Below, one piece after another: positions 55,372 to 64,000 of a stretch of 64,000 bases of DNA (position 1 is the stretch's first letter; every line of letters starts with the position of its first letter). The translations under genes and the position numbers were made by a program. The DNA comes from Prunus persica (Eukaryota; Streptophyta; Magnoliopsida; Rosales; Rosaceae): contig NC_034010.1 in assembly GCF_000346465.2 (NCBI RefSeq), positions 5,397,394 through 5,461,393 of the forward strand, written 5' to 3'. A model generated the notes under the pieces. It ran no database searches. It had not been told where the DNA came from and saw nothing but the letters and a program-made list of their open reading frames with translations.

Positions 55372-56415
55372 ATGAGGGTTGATGATTTTTTCAACCCTCA
55401 TGGAGGTAGCACCACTGACTTCTTCTCTTATTCTCAACCAACCATCGTTGAGTTGAGTGCCCAGATGGCTCAGCTCCTACAGATGCAGACTTTGACCCCG
55501 AACCCGATCCAGAATCAGGATCCTCTTTTGACGACCCCGACCCCGACCCCGACTATGACGACGACGACCCTGACCCCGACTCCGATGATGACCCCGACCC
55601 CGAATTTGGCTCTAATTCAGACCCCGATCCCGAATTTGACTCCGACTCCGGCCCTAACTCAGGCTCAGATTCCGATCCAAATTCCTACTCAACGTGTATT
55701 TTATGCATCTTCCGCTGCACAGATTATGACTTCTCGACTAACGACCCCGACACATAGACCAGATTGCGCATATTGTGGTGATCCGAGACACACTTGTGAG
55801 ACTTGTTTTACATTGCCTAGCTATCCCAATTGGTGGGCTACTCTTACAGATCGAGGACAATGCAATATGGCCAGTAATGATACTGGTTATGGATTCCATA
55901 CTTTCAATAAGATTGATTCCAGGAGCTGGATAATTGATTCTGGTGCAACTGATCATATGACGTTTGATCCTGATGATTTTCTGAATACTACACAACCTCG
56001 ACGAACTTGTATTGCAAATGCCAATGGTGTCACTTATCCTGTGACAGGGGCTGGCACTGTTGCACTCTCATCCTCTCTCACACTGTCTAATACTTTACTT
56101 GTTCCATCTTTATCCACTAAATTGTTGTCAGTTAGTCAACTTACTAAACAATTGAATTGTTGTGTACTCATTTACCCGAGTTTTTGTTTGCTTCAGGATA
56201 TTCACACTAAGGAGATTCTTGGTCGTGGTACTAAGAGAGGGAGGCTATATTATGTCGATGACTTCAGTCCCGGCGTGGCTAACTGTGTGACACATCCCTT
56301 TGATAGCAAACAAAAGCAAATCTGGTTGTGGCACCGTCAATTGGGACATCCGTCTTTTAATTATATGAAGCATCTTATATTTTGGCTAAGAGTCACCTTG
56401 TGCCCTACCCGTTGA
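55372..56415 (+). pseudogene. Outer Copia gag-protease, internally deleted and frameshifted
   Basis: The frame starts MRVDDFFNPHGGSTTDFF. A Thr/Pro repeat tract (PTPTP-like) follows where the related inner element goes on into its gag core. Here that core (about 200 residues) is missing. A zinc knuckle CAYCGDPRHTCETC, the protease motif WIIDSGATDHMTF and the pre-integrase motif WLWHRQLGHPSF are present. Near 56375 about 55 bp are lost relative to the inner element, removing the CxxC of the integrase zinc-binding domain and shifting the frame. The protein stops 12 residues later. Confidence 0.85.
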
Positions 56416-56954
56416 GTACGAACAAGTGTACTACTCCATTTACGTTAATTCACTCTGATGTCTGGGGACCTTCGCCTACCACTGCTCCTTCTGGTGTTCG
56501 ATGGTTTGTCACATTCATCGATGATTGTACACAGATGACATGGCTTTATTTGCTGAAGAATAAAAACGAAGTGTTTTCCTGTTTTCAGTCCTTCCACAAA
56601 CAGATGAAAACTCAGTTTAATGCTCAAATCCAGATTCTTCGCTCAGACAATGGTGGAGAATTTGTCAATCATGACTTTCAGACTTACTTCCAACAACATG
56701 GAATTATCCATGAGACGACTTGTCCTCAGGCACCGCAACAAAATGGTGTTGCTGAACGAAAGAGTAGACATCTTCTTGAAACTGCTCGAGCACTTCTGAT
56801 TGGTGCTCATGTTCCTCGCCATCACTGGGATGATGCTATTGTCACCGCAATTCACCTGATCAACCGCATGCCTTCTGGTGTATTGACCTTTAAAACTCCC
56901 TTACAGGTGCTTGCGCAACACAGAAAATTCTCACAAACAAATATTCTCTCATAG
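56382..56954 (+). pseudogene. Outer Copia integrase core fragment
   Basis: The shifted frame contains HSDVWGPSPTTAPSGVRWFV, FIDDCTQMTWLYLLKNKNEV, ILRSDNGGEFVNHDF and PQQNGVAERKSRHLLETARA, which carry the D, D and E catalytic positions. It runs to LQVLAQH and then passes into LTR-derived sequence (RKFSQTNILS), so the C-terminus is not integrase. There is no start codon of its own; it was one polyprotein with the preceding frame. Confidence 0.85.
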
Positions 56955-56982
56955 TTTTCATATTTTAGCATGGTATAAGAGC
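56919..56982 (+). mobile_element. LTR end plus primer-binding site of another Copia, embedded
   Basis: ACAGAAAATTCTCACAAACA and TTTTCATATTTTAGCA (ending 56970), then TGGTATAAGAGC, reproduce the 3' part of the LTR type seen in the inner element (read on its own strand) and its primer-binding site. They lie in the outer element in plus orientation, fused to the integrase frame. Confidence 0.75.
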
Positions 56983-57190
56983 CTGGTTCCTAACCTGTGA
57001 TAACCTCTGACAAATTGAGAGTCGTTGGCATTCCTCATTCCTAACCCATCATGGGTCTTCACCTTGCTGTAAATCCTCGTTTCTCCTTTCCTTAATAATC
57101 AACATATATTTCTTCTGCCTTAGCCATAACCGCACCTTTCTGCAATTTTACCCTTGTCTTTGTCCTTGCGGTGTTTATTTGAGTCATTAC

Positions 57191-57425
57191 TGCTAAAATA
57201 TGAAACCTAATACGAGAATATTTGTTTGTGGGAATTTTCTGTGTATTCTTCTCCTTGTAGGAGGTCATATTTATAATACAACAAAACCTGAATGGGCAAG
57301 TAAATAATAAATTCCTAAATCCATTTACAGTAGGAAATCAGGAATTAAAGTAAATCAATTACAATTATAATAGGAATTCTTGGTGTGTAAGGAAAGTAAG
57401 TCAATACCCACAAGTCACGCCAACA
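57191..57425 (-). repeat. 3' LTR of nested Copia
   Basis: Plus-strand ends TGCTAAAATATG and CACGCCAACA. It follows the pol stop and a purine-rich CGTGAGGGGAG (minus strand). Confidence 0.95.
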
Positions 57426-57431
57426 CTCCCC

Positions 57432-60400
57432 TCACGTTGGTGCATAGATGTCGCCAATGCTCAACTGATCCAGTGAATTGTGGAATGCTTTACTGGAAAT
57501 TGCCTTTGTCAAAATATCCGCCAATTGATCATCGGATTTCACAAAAGGAAACTGAAACACTTTAGCCTCAAGCTTCTGTTTGATGAAGTGTCGATCCACC
57601 TCAACATGTTTAGTATGATCATGTTGAACCGGATTTTGTGCAATGGCTATAGCAGCCTTGTTGTCACAAAAGAGATTCATTGTGGATGTAGGTTTATACC
57701 CAAGTTCAGTAAGCAGCTTTCTTAACTAAAGAAGTTCACAAATCCCTTTAGTCATGCCTCTGAACTCGGCTTCTGCACTGGATAAAGCTACTACATTCTG
57801 TTTCTTACTCCTCCATGTCACCAAATTACCTCCCACGAATGTGAAGTAACCCGATGTGGATTTTCTATCTGTTACATTACCTGCCCAATCTGCATCTGAA
57901 TAACCATCAATATTTAGATGACCATGCTTTGAGAACATAAGTCCTTTTCCAGGTGCAGACTTCAAATATCTAAGTATCCGAAGAACTGCATTCATGTGGT
58001 CTTCACTTGGAGAGTGCATAAATTGACTGACAACACTCACCACATAAGCAATGTCTGGTCGAGTATGTGACAAATAGATCAATCTTCCCACTAACCTTTG
58101 GTATCTTTCTTTGTTAGTTGGAACTTGATCCGGATATTCTCCAAGATGATGATTCTGAACAATAGGAGTGTCCGCAGGTTTGCAATCTAGCATTCCTATG
58201 TCCGTCAACAAGTCCAAGACATATTTCCTTTGAGAGAGAAATATGCATTGCTGCGATCGAGCCACTTCAATTCCCAAGAAATACTTGAGTCCACCTAGAT
58301 CCTTCATCTCAAACTCAGTAGCCAAATAGTCTTGTAGCTGTGATATTTCCTGTTTATCATTCCCAGTAATAATCATATTATCAACATAGATTATTAATGA
58401 TGTTACCTTCCCTTTTCGATGTTTCAAGAATAAAGTATGATCTGAGTTGCACTGTTTGAAACCATTGTTCTTCATTGCCATGGTGAACCGTCCAAACCAT
58501 GCACGTGGTGACTGTTTTAATCCATACAATGCTTTTCGTAACCTGCAAACTGTTCCACTCTGAGTAGTATTACATCCAGGAGGAATGTCCATGTACACCT
58601 CCTCCGTGAGTTCGCCATGTAGAAAAGCATTCTTTACATCAAACTGGTGTAGTGGCCAATCCAAATTAGCTGCAATGGACAATAAGACTCTGACGGTGTT
58701 TAACTTTGCAACTGGTGCAAAAGTTTCTTCATAGTCTATACCATAGGTCTGTGTGTACCCTTTTGCCACAAGTCTTGCCTTGTATCGCTCTATAGATCCA
58801 TCTGCATTATGTTTTATAGTGAACACCCATCTACATTCGATAGTCTTTTTTTCTCGTGGTATAGTCTCCAATGTTCAAGTCTGATTTTTCTCAAGAGCTT
58901 TCATCTCCTCTTTTATAGCTTGGACCCACTTAGGATCTTTCAATGCTTCAGAGACCTTGGTTCGAATATGGATAGCAGACAATTGATGCACAAAAGCCTT
59001 GAGTGGTTCAGACAACTTCTCAGTGGATACATGATTTGCAATTGGATACTTGGATGTCTTGCCAATATCAGGTGAATAACGGTTTGGTGGCTTCCCACGA
59101 TTTTGCCTGAAAGGTAATTGATATCCAATAGTTTTATCCTCTAAATGCACAAGTCTAGTAGGAGTATTTACCTCAAAGATATTCTCAGGAGATTGGTTCG
59201 TTGGTACTGTTGAATGAGAGGGGGGGTCTTCATCTTGTTGTTCTGAGTTATCTGTAAGAGTATGACTCGCATCAAAAACATCTTCGCAAGGGTTAGGCGA
59301 TCGATCGTTGTTTGGCAGAGAGCATTCGCACGTGCCAGACTCGGGACGATCGATTGTTATTGTTTCTTGGCCGAGAGCAATCTTCGTGCATAGATGAATA
59401 TCCTCATGTTCCAAGCTGCTCCAATTGAGCTCTTCACTCGGTATCTCCCCCTGAAGAGTAGAATTGGATGCTGGGTCATAGAAGAACATATATGATTCTA
59501 GAAAGGTAACATCCAAAGTGACATAGGTTCGCCGGGTAGGAGGGTGATAACATTGGTAGCCTTTCTGATGAGTGGCATAACCCAAAAAAACACAACGAAG
59601 CGCACATGGATCAAGTTTGCTTCGTTGATTTTTGTGGAGATGAACGAAGGTCACACAGCCAAAAATGCGACGGGTAAGTACCAAAACAGAGGGCAAAGGC
59701 CCGTGTTGCGCGAGCACTTGTAATGGAGTTTTGAAGTTCAAGACCCCAGATGGCATGCGGTTGATAAGGTGGACAGCAGTGACGACAGCATCATCCCAGT
59801 GATGACGAGGAACATGGCCACCAATGAGAAGAGCACGGGCTGTTTCAAGGAGATGACGATTCTTCCGTTCGGCAACACCATTTTTTTGTGGTGTCTGGGG
59901 GCAAGTTGTCTCATGAATAATGCCATGTGTCTGGAAGTAAGTCTGAAAATCATGATTAACAAATTCTCCACCGTTGTCAGAACGAAAAATCTGGATTCGA
60001 GCATTGAACTGTGTTTCCATCTGTTTGTGAAAGGATTGGAACACGGAAAATACTTCATTCTTATTTTTCATCAAATAAAGCCATGTCATCCGTGTACAAT
60101 CATCTATGAATGTGACAAACCAACGAATACCGGAATGAGTAGAAATAGGTGAGGGTCCCCAAACATCAAAATGAATTAAAGCAAAAGGAATAGTACTTTT
60201 ATTCATACTTAAAGGATAGGATGCTCTATGACTCTTAGCTAGAATACAAGTGTCACATTTAAAATCTGAGTCCTTAAATACAGAAAACAATTCGGGCAAT
60301 AAGTGTCTCATATAACCAAAAGATGGATGCCCCAAACGTCGATGCCAGAGCCAAATTTGTCGGTGCTTGTCATCAGACGGATGCTTCACACTATTGGCAC

Positions 60401-62075
60401 GTCCCATACTGAAGTCATCCACATAGTACAGCCCCCCTCTTTTAGTACCACGCCCAATGATCTCCTTGGTGAGAATATCCTGTAGTAAACAAAAATTGGG
60501 ATAAATTAGTGCACAACAATTTAGTTGTTCAGTTGCCTGACTCACAGACATTAATTTATTGGACAAAGATGGAACGAGTAGAGTATTAGAAAGGGACAGA
60601 GAAGGTGAAAGGGCAACAGTGCCGGCCCCTGTCACAGGATAGGTAACTCCATTTGCATTGGCAGTACTTGTGCGGCGGGGTGTAGTGGTGTGTAAAAAAT
60701 CATTCGGATCAAAGGTAATATGATCAGTGGCGCCAGAATCAATTATCCAACCAGTAGTATCTCGTAGATCAGAAGTATGAAATGCATAACCACAGTTACC
60801 TGAGACATCCGGAAGCGCGGGACTATCAGGAGGATCTACCTGCAGGAACAAGGCTAATGGGGGTTCGGTAGAGACAAGAGCAGCACGGCCAGAATTACTA
60901 GCAGTTTCTCTGAACTTGCGAGCGCGGAGGTCCTCCCACCAATCAGGATAACCATTTAGCTTAAAACAGGTGTCACGGGCATGTTTGACGTTGCCACAGT
61001 GCGTGCAACCACTTCTATCAGTCGGAGCCTTGGGACGGGAAGGTGGGATGGTTTTAGGAAGTGGCGCACCAGCAGCAGTAGCATATGACTGGATCTGAAG
61101 ATGGGCTGCAGTAGAGGAATTATGGGGCTGTCCGGCACGAGTAGGGGGACCTGATCGAGGGGCACTCTTGGCCGCGAAGCCAGCACCAGTGGCTCGATCG
61201 GATGAACCCATCATCACTGCTTGTCGAACATCTTCACGGTGAACATAGGCATAAGCTTGGTCAACAGTAGGGAATGGAGTCATGTGAAGAACATCACTTC
61301 GGGCCTTATCAAGACGATCATCAAGGCCATCCAAAAATATGTAAACTCGATCTTCCTGCAGAATATCATTATAGCGCTTGATATCACTTTCATACTCCAT
61401 CATATTTGGACGACGAAAATCAATTTCTCTCCATAAGCTTTGGAGAGTATTGTAATAGGTTTCAATGGAGCCACCAGCTTGCCGCATACGAGAGACTCGT
61501 CGTTTCAGATCATAAACCTGAGAAGTGTCAGTGCCATCATAGTAAGTTGTGGCAATTGCATCCCACATTGCTTTTGCCGTTGAAAATCGAATGAAATTGC
61601 CAATCAAGCTCTGCTCCAGAGAATTGATAAGCCATCCCTTCACAATAGAGTTCTCGGTGCGCCAGCGAGGAAACGTTGGAGCAGTCGAAGGGGGTTGCGG
61701 AAGATCGCCATTAATATATCTCAATTTGTCTTTGTCGGAGATATACAACTCTACAACTTGGGACCATAGGGCATAGCTGGTGCCATCCAACTTTATGCAA
61801 ATCTGTGCAGCGAAAGCTTCATAGGTAATTGTCGTCGAAATCGTTGTCTGATTCGGGTTCAAGGTCGTCGTCTGATTCGAGGTCGGGGTTGTCGTCTGAG
61901 TCGAGGTCGGGGTCGTCTTGGTAGGATCCTGATTTAGGATCAATTTCGAGGTCTGAGTCTGCATCTGCATTAGTTGAGCCACCTGGGCACTCAACTCGGC
62001 TATGGTTGGTTGAGAAGGAGAGGAGGAAGCAGTGGTGCTACCGCCATGAGGATTAGAAGAGTCATCCTCCCCTAT
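57432..62075 (-). pseudogene. Nested Copia gag-pol polyprotein, one frame with point lesions
   Basis: About 1547 codons lie in a single frame. Order: gag core (FAAQICIKLDGTSYALW), knuckle CTHCGNVKHARDTC, protease WIIDSGATDHITF, LWHRRLGHPSF, integrase (FIDDCTRMTW, RSDNGGEFVN, GVAERKNR), RT (ARLVAKGYTQTYGIDYEETF, FDVKNAFLHGELTEEVYMDI) and RNase H (DADWAGNVTDRKSTSGYFTF, DNKAAIAIAQNPVQHDHTKH). The expected start at 62075-62073 is ATA instead of ATG. TGA at 58877-58875 and TAG near 57728 replace probable Trp codons. The RT active site reads YVDN, codon 58379-58377, where YVDD is required. All four are G-to-A on the coding strand. Confidence 0.9.
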
Positions 62076-62135
62076 GGTGGCGGCTAGGGTTTAGAAACTA
62101 GAGTCAGCAATCCCAAGATCGCCGCTCTGATACCA

Positions 62136-62370
62136 TGCTAAAATATGAAACCTAATACGAGAATATTTGTTTGTGGGAATTTTCTGTGTATTCTTCTCCT
62201 TGTAGGAGGTCATATTTATAATACAACAAAATCTGAATGGGCAAGTAAATAATAAATTCCTAAATCCATTTACAGTAGGAAATCAAGAATTAAAGTAAAT
62301 CAATTACAATTATAATAGGAATTCTTGGTGTGTAAGGAAAGTAAGTCAATATCCACAAGTCACGCCAACA
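62136..62370 (-). repeat. 5' LTR of nested Copia
   Basis: Direct repeat of 57191-57425, adjoining the minus-strand primer-binding site at 62124-62135. Confidence 0.95.
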
Positions 62371-62375
62371 ATTAC

Positions 62376-63341
62376 CTTTCTTTTTCTCTACCTATGCCTG
62401 CTGCTGCCTTTTTTCTCTTACTTTTCATCTCTCTATGAGCTTGCTTTCTGCTAAAATCATATTGAGCCCATGTTAGTTTCAGTCTCTTGCGTTCACAGCC
62501 GAGCCTCTCTTTTAAATGTATACCATATGGGCAACACGCCCCTTGGTCATTGATGGCCTGATCTCTTTCCTCCGTGAGCCTCGTCACCGTTCACCTAGCC
62601 ATCTCAAACCTCCGCAAGCCTCGTCACCGCTTGCCGAGCCTTCTCCTAGCTGGCCTTTGTCTCTCTGTTTATTTGGGTGTTACTTTCTCCAAATCTTGAC
62701 TCTCATACATCATCAGATTTGAGGGGGAGTGACACTACTGCTCATCTATTCCATTGCAATTCACCTACCTATCTACCATGGCTAATTGTCCGTGCCTGTT
62801 TCTCAAGTACCATTGATCATATGGCTCTATCGACCCATTCTCTTCAGGGGGAGAGGGAGAGTGAAGAGAAGTTGTCTTTGTTGTTGCTGCTGCCACAGTT
62901 GTTTGCCCTGCCTTGTCTTGCTGGTGCCAGTGCCTTATATTGCTCTTGCTGGTGCCAGTGCATTGTGTTGCTCTTGCTGCTGTCAATATTGTTGTCTCTT
63001 GCTGGGGACATTGTTGTTGTTGCTTCTATTATGTTCTGCCTTATAAACTGCCGTGCTCACAGGGTTTCTGTGTTCTGCCTTATCTACTGCCGTGCTCACA
63101 GGATTTCTGTGTTCTGCCTTACCTACTACCGTGCTCACAGGGTTTCTGTGTTCTGCTATGTGCCCTATTTTTAGGGTTTGCTATTGTGTTTCCGCTGCGA
63201 ACTTTGCTTTAGTTTGTCACTTGTTTCACTCGTGGTTGACGAAAAGACCTTCTCTACAATTGGTGCTTCTCAAGTATGGTGTTCTGTGACTCGCTTGTTA
63301 AGTTGGGCGTGCGAAATATCTTTGCCCAACTTGAGGGGGAG
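62376..63341 (+). other. Outer Copia non-coding 3' interior
   Basis: No gag-pol homology. TTTGAGGGGGAGTGACA at 62717-62733 repeats the polypurine-tract wording found again at 63331-63343, suggesting another internal junction. CTTGCTGGTGCCAGTGC is doubled at about 62917-62960. Frames here (for example 62677-63174) translate Cys/Leu-rich repeats and have no family likeness. Confidence 0.6.
63036..63152 (+). repeat. Three tandem 39-bp repeats
   Basis: Units 63036-63074, 63075-63113 and 63114-63152 each start CTGCCTTA and contain GTGCTCACAGG(G/A)TTTCTG. Period 39 keeps any reading frame open. Few mismatches separate the units. Confidence 0.9.
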
Positions 63342-63582
63342 TGTTGGCGAGTCCTTACTTAGTTAAGATTTTGGTTCCTTATTTTATTAGAATTTTGGTT
63401 ACTTACCAATTATTATTTAGTCCTATTGTAGTAGAGATTTACTTCCTATTGTAATTTAGATATATTTCCTATTTTATTTAAGGTTAACATATCTTTGTAC
63501 TTGTATAAATACCTCTATATTGGAGAAGAATAATAATATGAGTGAATATGAGCATAATTGAATATTTTACGCTTCTTTGACA
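63342..63582 (+). repeat. 3' LTR of outer Copia
   Basis: Starts TGTTGGCGAGTCC and ends CTTCTTTGACA, followed by the target duplication GCTCT. Confidence 0.93.
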
Positions 63583-63587
63583 GCTCT

Positions 63588-63771
63588 TCCATCCCCAACC
63601 CCTTATAATTGTCGAAAACCCTCCTATTCCTCCCCTTCTGATGTTAGCCAACTCACTCCAGCCTTCCTGAATAACACATACCACAAATTTGAGATAACAT
63701 CCATGATCTATTGTATTTCCCCATTGTTGTAATAGATAACATCCATGCCTTCTCATCTGATTTACTCATTT
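63588..63771. other. CNL 3' flank continued after the Copia insertion
   Basis: Resumes the sequence broken at 55067: TCCATCCCCAACCCCTT, TGTTAGCCAACTCACTCCAG. It matches 28173-28366 in unit 2. Confidence 0.75.
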
Positions 63772-64000
63772 GCCAGAGTGGGAGGAATGAAGACCAGAAA
63801 GCCGGTGTCCAGATTTTCCTCATCTCAAGGACCTGACTTTAGACAAGAGTCTGAAGCTAAGAGGAAGCTTGCCTTCTCATCTCACTTGCTTGAAAGACTT
63901 AGCTTGTCGTCTGGGTGTGGGGTTCTACATGATGAAAGGGCCAGTACTACTTGTAACATGGAATAATGTCTTCGAAGAATTAGAAATATATGATGGATGC
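63772..64000 (+). pseudogene. CNL LRR remnant, unit 3 (runs off window)
   Basis: Homologous to 28367-28630 and to the mid-LRR of the intact CNLs. Landmarks are GGACCTGACTTTAGACAAGA, AGCTAAGAGGAAGCTTGCC, GGGTGTGGGGTTCTACATGA and GAAGAATTAGAAATATATGA. Frames give GPDFRQESEAKRKLAFSS and CGVLHDERAST, broken by a stop and a shift. The segment resumes the CNL downstream flank after the outer Copia and continues beyond the window. Confidence 0.8.

Larger units (their letters stand above)
57191..62370 (-). mobile_element. Copia LTR retrotransposon nested in the outer Copia, antisense
   Basis: LTRs of 235 bp at 57191-57425 and 62136-62370 are flanked by ATTAC (57186-57190, 62371-62375). On the minus strand the 5' LTR (62136-62370) begins TGTTGGCGTGACTTGTGG and ends TTTTAGCA, followed by TGGTATCAGAGC (62135-62124). 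LTRs differ at three sites, all transitions, so insertion is recent. The whole gag-pol is present in one frame but carries point lesions. Confidence 0.95.
55068..63582 (+). mobile_element. Copia LTR retrotransposon, defective and chimeric (outer element)
   Basis: LTRs at 55068-55312 and 63342-63582 are bounded by TG...CA and flanked by the duplication GCTCT (55063-55067, 63583-63587). The paralogous site near 28170 (GGAAGCTCTTCC) is empty. The primer-binding site TGGTATCAGAGC is at 55313-55324 and the polypurine tract at 63333-63341. LTRs differ by three transitions and one 4-bp indel. Reverse transcriptase and RNase H are absent from this element; the nested antisense Copia 57191-62370 supplies the only RT here. 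Confidence 0.92.

Noticed and set aside
55540..55690. CCCCGAC-rich repeat as a possible telomere-like or regulatory array
   Set aside because: It is codon-phased Thr/Pro repeat sequence in the gag frame of the outer Copia, with a degenerate counterpart in the inner element.
63036..63152. Possible CRISPR-like or satellite array
   Set aside because: Units are directly adjacent without spacers, only three copies, in a plant retrotransposon. A minisatellite is the simple reading.
62677..63212. Cys/Leu-rich frames resembling a small secreted protein
   Set aside because: The Cys pattern comes from repeated TGC/TGT units in tandem DNA repeats; three frames are open together and none has a family likeness.

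Overview
Plant nuclear DNA: A+T-rich, introns with GT-AG borders, CNL-type resistance genes, and LTR retrotransposons, Helitrons, hAT-like and Mutator-like elements. A Cassandra-type LTR with a 5S-rRNA-like segment and the style of the CNL proteins suggest a rosid, probably Rosaceae (Prunus, Malus or Pyrus; inference). No prokaryotic gene organisation is present.

The backbone is a broken tandem array of a defence module. Module order, rebuilt from duplicated flanks, is: conserved non-coding block Y, phytocystatin exon, CNL gene, 3' flank, degraded LRR remnant, conserved block X. Unit 1 has Y (941-2140), a cystatin exon (2942-3127), a 34-codon CNL stub (4370-4474) and X (7050-8530). Unit 2 has an intact 1301-aa CNL (11194-15099), an LRR remnant (28367-28630) and X (28640-29190). 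Unit 3 has Y (29570-31935), a cystatin fragment (48468-48775), an intact 1298-aa CNL (49919-53815) and an LRR remnant (63772-end). The two CNLs are nearly identical through the NB-ARC and first LRRs and diverge patchily in later LRRs.

Mobile elements separate the modules. From left to right: a Ty3/gypsy 3' end; a Mutator-like element in a Copia LTR; a long-TIR element holding a Cassandra solo LTR; a short deleted LTR retrotransposon; a complete 12-kb Helitron (16031-28067) with Rep/helicase and RPA-like genes; a SIRE-like solo LTR; a hAT-like element carrying a syntaxin gene fragment; a decayed SIRE-like Copia; a second Helitron of the same family in opposite orientation (36075-46400); a hAT-like element with TATCG-rich ends; and a Copia element (55068-63582) with a second, antisense Copia (57191-62370) nested in it. 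Target-site duplications or paralogous empty sites fix most borders.

Four runs of N (21295-22009, 23460-23855, 24740-25427, 43812-44064) fall in the Helitrons. The only clearly intact host genes are the two CNLs; everything else coding is transposon-derived, fragmentary or broken.
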